Positions 18,286 to 24,070 of a DNA stretch of 24,070 nt are shown here, in pieces (the stretch's first letter is position 1; every line of letters begins with the position of its first letter). The notes under the pieces are model-generated. The model worked only from the letters and a program-made list of their open reading frames with translations. It did no database searches and was not told where the DNA came from. The position numbers and the translations under genes are program-made. The stretch comes from Sphacelaria rigidula (lineage: Eukaryota; Phaeophyceae; Sphacelariales): NCBI GenBank assembly GCA_964200075.2, contig CAXNAA020000228.1, positions 1 to 24,070 on the forward strand, in the 5' to 3' direction.

Positions 18286-19400
18286 CTGTCAAACATCCAG
18301 ATCGTCCGCGTGTTTGATGTTCCACACGTCCCGCAGAACAGATAAATGTAAGCGTGTTGTTGCCGTTTGCTCCGAAACACACATCGTACTACATCAATCA
18401 ATGTCACGGACGTGTCCGAAGTCGTACCGAAGAGATAGGAATGCGATGTGATACGGCGCACGCGCAGGAGTGAAATGCCGAGACTTGGGGTTTGCTTCGC
18501 AGCGAATACCTGGGAAACATCTTCGCAACACACGTTATTTCTTTCAAATATTGGCGGTACACGGAGAAAGCAAGCGGTACTTGAGGAGAGCACCAACGTC
18601 GGAGTCAGGTCGCCCCTACTGGGGCATCAATGCGTTGAGTGTAGAGATCGTAATGATACTCTGATTCACAAGCGACAACCCATCGCGTCTGGCCCATAAT
18701 GAGCGGGTGTAACGCAGAATAAACGGTGCGAAAACTGTCCGCTCACGGAATTGAAAAAAAAACCCGGTAGTTCTTTGCTGCAATTACTAGAGTATTGCTG
18801 ACAGTTTCGAATATTACGTTCAGGTCCAAGGCGCTAATTCCCATACCCCTAGCCCCACGTAAGCACTAGAGGCAAACTGACCTCCACCTCCAACAATCAT
18901 AGCTCACTGCTCGGTACATTACCTGTTGGCGGTTCTTGCGTGCGGGACATCAAGAAGAAACCAGTTTTACGTCTACAAAGGTAAACGATTTGTGTCACTC
19001 CCTAAACGCAGCACCGTGAAGGAGAACTTCTCTCATCGACGGTAAAAAGTCCTATTTAGGCGTTGAGATCGCACCCAGCCTGTCAGAAAAAACGAACCAA
19101 TCACGATCCTCCCACCAACGCACATGATGTCGGGAAGGACACGCGATTTGTCGTATACCGCTCAAACGTTATCCCCCGAAGTTGCCGTTACAACGGTTGT
19201 TCCGCGTCAGGTATATTCGTGTATAATAGGCCACGACCAGCGGCATCACCGCATCAGGACAGTAAAATTTCAAAAGCACAGTGCACTTTCAGTAGTACTG
19301 TGGACTAGTCGTGATCGCGCCAAACGCAGTACCGTAGAACGTGTGTGTGGTTCACACGCACAGCTGTTTCTGAACAACGGAGCGGTGTGACATTTTTTTT
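18286..19400. other. Upstream region of the helicase gene
   Basis: Should contain the 5' exon(s) and promoter. Only the short ATG exon candidate at 18923-18950 could be suggested. I could not identify a promoter element with confidence. Confidence 0.5.
18923..18950 (-). CDS. Possible first coding exon of the helicase gene (MSRTQEPPT)
   Basis: An ATG at 18950 opens nine codons, then a good donor (CAACAG|GTAATG). It ends with one base of a codon. That fits the zinc-finger exon only if that exon uses the acceptor at 18276-18277 (right edge 18275), giving MSRTQEPPT-DLKPRQRE. The better-looking acceptor for that exon (right edge 18285) would be out of phase. The exon is short and has no recognisable homology, so it is only a candidate start. 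Confidence 0.25.
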
Positions 19401-19409
19401 AGGCACGCG

Positions 19410-19410
<1 letters not shown>

Positions 19411-19446
<36 letters not shown>

Positions 19447-19580
19447 GGGTGGTGGTTGTATTTTGTGTCTGAGGGGTGTGGACATCACCACCCCCCCACC
19501 CCCCCCAACACNNNNNNNNNNGTGGGTGAGTAGGCGGGGGCGGTTGTGGGGGGGGGGTGGGGGGGGGGGGGGGGGCGTGG
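19411..19580. repeat. Poly-G tract with assembly gap
   Basis: 35 consecutive G's, a short T/G-rich stretch, a CCACCCCCCCACCCCCCC block, ten N's at 19512-19521, then further G runs. Low-complexity sequence where assembly failed. Glycine- or proline-rich frames across it are not genes. Confidence 0.9.
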
Positions 19581-20084
19581 CGGCTCGTTTGCGGGTGTGG
19601 TTGGGTAGTGTTGTGATTTCGTGTCTGAAGTGTGAGGGAATACCCCCGACCCGACCCCACAGCCAATTGAGCAGGACCATACAGCAAGTTGACCTAGACA
19701 CACACAAGCGCCGCGCGTTCTACTGGCTGGTAATGCAGAAATCGACCCACATCATCAGAATGAACCACCCACACACTCAAGACCGCACAGTCCATGTACG
19801 CCATAAGTCACAGTCAGTACAATAGCAGTGCAATACAGTGATATCAGAGCGCAGCGCAGCACAGGAGCACACCACACCGCACGGTAGAGTCATATATTCA
19901 TCTGCACCCAACCCTGTCACCGATAGGCGAATCTCTCAATGGGGGAGCAACGACGAGTCTTCGGGGATGATGGCCAACAACGAGCGGACAGTGCAGTGCA
20001 GATGAAGCAATAAAGTACCGTACATTTACGGAGAGACGTGCCAGCCTAACCATGTGCGCATCACTTTGTGTGCAGCAGGGCATC
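19581..20084. other. No gene seen
   Basis: Between the poly-G tract and the LINE remnant. It includes GCAGCGCAGCACAG-type short repeats near 19850; the right part may be a more decayed extension of the LINE. Confidence 0.5.
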
Positions 20085-20694
20085 ATCAGCAGCATCGGCG
20101 ATGTCACCCGTGAGGTCCACAGCAGCATCAGCCAGGACTGAGCGTGCTTCTACAAGTACAGCAGAGCGGTATACAGCAACCGGTACATCGCCCTGGCCAC
20201 CAGGGTTCGTCTCCTGAAGGGCGCAGTGATCGAGGTCATGCTTTACGGCTGTGCGACCTGGACGATCACGCCCAGAAGTTCGGCGCGTTGCGGGATGCCC
20301 ACCGCGGGTTCCTGCTGAGGTGCCTCAACACGCCTACTTCAAACCGCAGCGCTCTCGACTACCGCAGCTGCAACACCGCGAGGTCCTCGAAAGAAACTGG
20401 CTCCATGTGCATTGAGGCTACCCTGATGAGGCGAACCCTCCTACAGTACACGCCGGCCACAGCGTGCGCATGCACGACGAGCGCCTCCCCAACATCATCA
20501 TCATGCGTGGACTAATGGTCGGAGGGAAGACGACGGCAGGCCGACCGACCAGCGAGACGCCTGCAACGCAGTGTCATGGAGTACTGCCCCGACTCCGGGA
20601 TAGACGCGACATCGTGGATGCAGGATGCCCAATATGTTTCCGAATGGTACCGGATCATGGAGGAGGGAGCTAAGATGAACATGACAATCTGAAC
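20085..20694 (+). pseudogene. Degenerate LINE (non-LTR retrotransposon) reverse-transcriptase C-terminal region
   Basis: Three frames must be stitched to follow it. VYSNRYIALATRVRLLKGAV then IEVMLYGCATWTI (from about 20169) matches the TKxRLLKAxVxxxLLYGxExW block at the end of LINE reverse transcriptases. FGALRDAHRGFLLRCLN (20279 onward, shifted frame) follows as the xLxxxHxxFLRxxL block. RMHDERLPNIIIMRGLMVGGK lies in a third frame near 20467. WYRIMEEGAKMNMTI (20645-20690) ends it before TGA. An upstream in-frame TGA at about 20139 and the frameshifts show it is dead. The catalytic (F/Y)xDD region is absent, so it is a 5'-truncated 3' end. Confidence 0.75.
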
Positions 20695-20930
20695 CAAAGC
20701 GCGCCACGCCGAGGATTTGTTTGCTGTGCTACCGCTAGAGTTCCTGCAGTGCCTATCGAAGACCACCAAAACATAACGAGTAGATTGTCGCGTAGTACAC
20801 TCGCTAGTGTGTCTGCCGTCTCCTCATTATAACAACTTTATTATTTTGCTATGAGATTAGCTGGGATTGTTTGATCCTCGCTTGATATACATTATGCTCG
20901 TCCGCACATCGCTTTCCTGTACGCAGGTGT
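20695..20930. other. Spacer after the LINE remnant
   Basis: AT-richer sequence (for example TTATTATTTTGCTATGAG near 20850) that may be the LINE's 3' tail. No gene seen. Confidence 0.4.
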
Positions 20931-21029
20931 GACAGTTATGACACCTGACAGCGCAGCATTTCCCCGCACCCCGACGCACCAGGTGGCAGTATTCCATTCT
21001 TCAGTTTCTCTGTCATGTACCGTATCCCG

Positions 21030-21700
21030 TGTTTTTTGCTGGGAATTTGCGCTTTCGCCATTGAATTTCACAGAATTTCACACTTCCTGTCACTCCGGCA
21101 CCACTGACTACTTTACCTCCCTCTCGTTCGTTTTGTCTCAGGGTACCCGTCACTCTGACACGAGTGGCTTCGCTACCCGTTTGCCTCTCCTTCGTGCTAG
21201 TGACCATCACTATTCACCGGTGGGTCTCACGCTTCTCGGAATTTCGCGCAACATGTTACCCCGGCACTTCTCGGATTTTTTACTTGAAAGAGGCCTGAAA
21301 ATGACGCCGATTAATCAAGAGGCGGTCGGTCGCGTCTCTATGATAAATCCCATCTCCTGTTTTTTTCCCCGAGCATTTGCGCTTTCGTAACGGAATTTTA
21401 TTCGTTCGGAATTGCACACTTTCTGTCACTTCGGCACCATTGACTACGCGACCTCTCTTTGTTTGTATTCTCAGGGAACCCGTCACTGCGGGAACCCGTC
21501 ACTCTGAGACGAGCGACTTCGCTAGCTGTTTGCCTCCAGCCACATTCCGAGCCGTTTTGACCACCTTTGGCGCAAGTGCGCACGTTTGGCGCCACTGTTT
21601 ACCGGTGAACCTCACGTTTCCCTTCTCAGGATTTAGCGCAACCTGTTAGCCCCGCACCTCTCGGAATTTTTACTTGAAAGTGGTCTGAAAATGATGCCGG
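21030..21700. repeat. Diverged tandem duplication, unit about 330-390 bp
   Basis: Blocks recur in the same order: TTTGCGCTTTCG at 21046 and 21376; CACTTCCTGTCACTCCGGCACCA and its variant near 21080 and 21416; ACCCGTCACTCTGA(C/G)ACGAG near 21146 and 21490; TTTTTACTTGAAAG near 21277 and 21667. Spacing grows from 330 to 390 bp because the second copy has extra sequence, including a duplicated GGAACCCGTCACT. No coding function is evident. Confidence 0.75.
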
Positions 21701-21814
21701 CAAAGGTCTCAATTTCGTCTTCAGCCCCTCTCTCCATAATATCGGAATCATTGATTGACACAACTACCCTCTAACCCTGACCTCAACCGTAACGCGACGA
21801 AGACTGATCGTGAA

Positions 21815-21953
21815 TATGTCACACCTTGGACAATATATAGCCAACAGATGCAATAGACAAGATATGTAATAGTCGCAATAGGCCTATACTCTATGCAGCA
21901 CACTTCTCGTCTATTGCATCTATTGACCATATATTGTCGAGGGTGTGGAATAT
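21815..21953. repeat. Imperfect inverted repeat with ~44-bp arms
   Basis: ACAATATATAGCCAACAGAT... at 21830-21858 is the near reverse complement of 21909-21937, with about five mismatches in 29 bp. Pairing continues outward through GTCACACCTTGG against CGAGGGTGTGG. The loop is about 50 bp. Compatible with a small foldback element or MITE end pair; no clear target duplication was found. Confidence 0.75.
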
Positions 21954-21962
21954 TCAGGCATC

Positions 21963-22440
21963 GAGGGTGTTCTATGGCTCTCGTAGTCACAGAGTGCTTT
22001 GTCCAACGGCACTGACCCAAACTCGTCGACCGCCGGATGTGACAATCTGTAGAATCGGCTCCATTTTCAGGCCATTTACGGATGAAAATGATGCCAATCT
22101 CACAAACGAATTGATGCCGTTAAGAAATGGACACCTCCGGCGGTCAAAGGCTTCATTTCGTTATCAGTCCTTTTCTTCACAATAAAAGCATATTTCATTG
22201 ACTAACCCAACTGCACTTGAGCACTAACCCCGGCCGTAACCCGAGAAAGGCAGACATCGAACACTCGGGCAGCAAGGGTGTTCTATGGCTCCGTAGGCAC
22301 AGAGTGCTTTGTCCTACGGCGCAGCAACAAACCCTCCGACCCGCCGGCGTTCATTTACTTGTGAAACCAACATTATTTTCAGGCCCTTTTCAAGTCATGA
22401 CGATACCGATTCCATAAATGTACATCTCCGGTGCCCAAGG
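21963..22440. repeat. Direct repeat pair, period about 311 bp
   Basis: AGGGTGTTCTATGGCTC then CACAGAGTGCTTTGTCC occurs at about 21965-22004 and again at 22275-22314. Each copy continues through a GAC-C-CCGCCGG motif, an ATTTTCAGGCC block and a GA(T/C)GAxxxC block, ending in an ACA(C/T)CTCCGG segment. So two tandem, diverged copies of the same unit. Confidence 0.7.
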
Positions 22441-22585
22441 GGTTCACAAGAAGCTGGTGGTCTGGCGGAGTATGTGTCGTTGAGCACAATGACAGTGAAT
22501 TCTCCTGTGATCTTCGGTGATGCACGGGATCGGTACAGATCACATTGTCTTTTGTGAGGTAACGTGATGCCGGTTTGCGTCAACC

Positions 22586-22680
22586 CCTTAGTCGCGAGGG
22601 TATCCCATCTGGATCATACATAATTTCTTCAGGTGGAATTGATGCCTATTCGACAGATGACCTAATCTCCCCGTCAAAGG
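22586..22680. repeat. Hairpin-repeat unit A
   Basis: Opens CCTTAGTCGCGAGGGTATCC and closes CTAATCTCCCCGTCAAAGG, degenerate inverted versions of one another, with AATTGATGCC in the centre-right half. Confidence 0.65.
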
Positions 22681-22687
22681 ATAATAA

Positions 22688-22782
22688 CCGTTAGGCCGCG
22701 AGGGGTAGTCCATCTTGATCATGCATACTTTTTCCAAGTGAAATTGATGCCGATTGAACAGATTAACTTCTCTCGCCGTCAA
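22688..22782. repeat. Hairpin-repeat unit B
   Basis: Opens CCGTTAGGCCGCGAGGGGTAG and closes CTTCTCTCGCCGTCAA. Contains AAATTGATGCCGATTGAACAG, the same internal block as unit A. A half unit (CTACCCTCGCAGCCAAAC) follows at 22799-22816. Confidence 0.65.
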
Positions 22783-22823
22783 TGCATGATCCAGGTGGAC
22801 TACCCTCGCAGCCAAACAGTTAA

Positions 22824-22930
22824 CTCTTTGACCGCGAGCGTAAGCGATCCGTTGAATCGGCACCATCCATCTCATTTTTGAGGTGTAAATGATGTCGATT
22901 CTATAGATGGCCTACCCTCGCCGTCAAAGG
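22824..22930. repeat. Hairpin-repeat unit C
   Basis: CTTTGACCGCGAGCGTAAGC and GGCCTACCCTCGCCGTCAAAG form the ends. Internal TTGAATCGGCACCAT pairs with AATGATGTCGATTCTATAG, so nearly the whole unit folds back on itself. Confidence 0.75.
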
Positions 22931-23091
22931 GTTCTTGACTTCCGTCGTCGGATAGCCGTCGTCGGAAGTGCGCGACCAGTGCATGTTGACAACGATTCCT
23001 TCTGCACATCATTTCAGTCGCCTCGTTGCTGTCCCGCTGTGTACGCCTGTACATGACTTGGGAAATACTACCGTCGCGGTCAAACTGTTAA

Positions 23092-23189
23092 CCCTTTGAC
23101 GGCGAGAGTAAGGTCATCTATTGAATCGGCATCAATTTCACTGGGAAAAGTATGCTTGATTCCGATGACCTACCCTCGCAGTCAAACGG
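23092..23189. repeat. Hairpin-repeat unit D
   Basis: CCCTTTGACGGCGAGAGTAA with CTACCCTCGCAGTCAAACGG as ends; internal TTGAATCGGCATCAA pairs loosely with TTGATTCCGATGAC. A half unit (ACCGTCGCGGTCAAAC) precedes it at about 23070-23085. Confidence 0.7.
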
Positions 23190-23195
23190 TTAATT

Positions 23196-23300
23196 CTTTG
23201 ACCGCTAGCGTAGTCGATCCGTTGAATCGGCGCCAATCACGGTATTTTGGAGGTGTACATGATGCCGATTCAATAGATGGCCTACCCTGGCGGTCTAGGG
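23196..23300. repeat. Hairpin-repeat unit E
   Basis: CTTTGACCGCTAGCGTAGTC with CCTACCCTGGCGGTCTAGGG as ends; internal GTTGAATCGGCGCCAAT pairs with ATGATGCCGATTCAATAG. Confidence 0.75.
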
Positions 23301-23305
23301 GTTGG

Positions 23306-23384
23306 CCCTTTGACCGCCAGGGTAGGCCATCTGGACCATTGACGACTCAACAGATGAACTATTATATATGGTGGCGGTCAAAGA
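23306..23384. repeat. Hairpin-repeat unit F
   Basis: CCCTTTGACCGCCAGGGTAG at one end and GTGGCGGTCAAAGAG at the other. Its first arm is also the inverse complement of the end of unit E, so the two units meet as a near-perfect palindrome around 23281-23328. Confidence 0.75.
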
Positions 23385-23770
23385 GTCAGATTATTTCGTA
23401 TCACTAACACGACACATGCACCAGCACAATATATTCACATATCTATATCTGAGCGCACCGAGCAACCCTTGGCCACTGCGCAGGAGTCGTACAGTAAGAT
23501 GGAGCAGACACGGGCACAGTACTACAGGACCACACAGGTGCAAGCAGTGTAGTGGTGGACTATGTTCAAACATCCGACTGCCGAAGAATGAAATCTGTCG
23601 CGTTGAACACAATTCTGTAAACCACCAGTCGTTTTCTGCGTCACTAAGGGCGAAAACATCTAAAAATACCCGGCAGCAGCTGTGATTTGGTGCAAAACAC
23701 ATGGGGCATACCTTTCAATATATGTACGACGAGTTCAGCAACGAACCAAAGCTTGAACGGAATCGTTCAA
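23385..23770. other. Spacer without a gene
   Basis: Interrupts the hairpin-repeat cluster. Both strands have an open frame of about 100 codons but no recognisable domain. Confidence 0.5.
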
Positions 23771-23771
23771 T

Positions 23772-23800
23772 CCTTTGACCGCGAGGGTACATCATCTGGC
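23772..23800 (+). repeat. Isolated hairpin-repeat end motif
   Basis: CCTTTGACCGCGAGGGTACA followed by ATCTGG, the same opening arm as units C-F, without a matching closing arm in the window. Confidence 0.6.
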
Positions 23801-24069
23801 TAAAACATGTTCGCGAGATTAGGAATGGATTTTGTTCTCGCCACGGGAAATTTTTCGTTAGTCATAACGAGGCGGTCTAATGGCCCGAAGCGGCCGTAAC
23901 CGCCCTGGAGGCCCGTGATCGGACGGGAATCCAGCTCACACAGATTCCAAATCGATGACGCCTTCCATGAGATACAGCTGAAACGCGCTTTTTTTTTCTT
24001 CCTCAACCCTTTTGGGACTGGGCCTCCAGAACGACCAACGAGGCTAGTTAGGAATGACGTGTCCTGCAT
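23800..24069 (-). other. Open reading frame at the right edge, unrecognised
   Basis: An 89-codon frame from near the window edge to TAG at 23800-23802, ending SIPNLANMF. It contains LRKKKKARF from a poly-T tract on the + strand. No family recognised. Its stop sits directly against a hairpin-repeat end motif, so it may be repeat-derived, or the last exon of a gene to the right. Confidence 0.2.
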
Positions 24070-24070
24070 A

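Noticed and set aside
19345-19825. Glycine/proline-rich frames across the poly-G tract
   Set aside because: Low-complexity sequence with an assembly gap; no coding signal.
22586-23800. CRISPR array
   Set aside because: The repeats are inverted, diverged and irregularly spaced, with no uniform spacers, in clearly eukaryotic DNA.

Overview
This is a window of nuclear eukaryotic DNA, not prokaryotic. One conserved multi-domain protein is encoded across about 18 kb of the minus strand in at least 22 small exons. Nearly all introns are GT-AG with phases that match from exon to exon. The rest is introns and decayed repeats. Intron density, repeat content and a degraded LINE with a brown-alga-like reverse-transcriptase tail suggest a stramenopile, perhaps a brown alga; that placement is inference.

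Main gene (minus strand, about 18285 down to 290, continuing past the left edge): a SNF2-family annealing helicase of the ZRANB3/SMARCAL1 group. From N- to C-terminus it has a topoisomerase-type C4 zinc finger (18285-17672), a linker exon, helicase lobe 1 with motifs I, Ia, II (DESH) and III (16829-14072), and lobe 2 with motifs IV, V and VI (12240-8778). A ZRANB3-like post-helicase segment, an acidic linker and a ~575-residue low-complexity exon with a PIP-box-like motif follow. Then comes the conserved C-terminal domain (4900-3242) and the Cys4 finger that precedes the HNH nuclease in ZRANB3 (379-290). The HNH domain itself should lie left of base 1. The first exon is uncertain, and one exon between 3242 and 379 is probably still unassigned.

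Region by region: 1-3241 is the tail of the gene plus a large intron carrying a complete non-autonomous hAT element with an 8-bp target duplication. 3242-18285 is exons and introns, with one assembly gap in a poly-C intron. 18286-19400 is upstream sequence with one weak first-exon candidate. 19400-19580 is a poly-G tract with an assembly gap. 20090-20700 is a frameshifted LINE reverse-transcriptase remnant. 20930-21700 is a diverged tandem repeat. 21815-23790 holds a long inverted repeat and a cluster of hairpin-forming repeats ending in a TTTGACCGCGAGGGTAG-like motif. I see no convincing tRNA, rRNA, CRISPR or bacterial operon.
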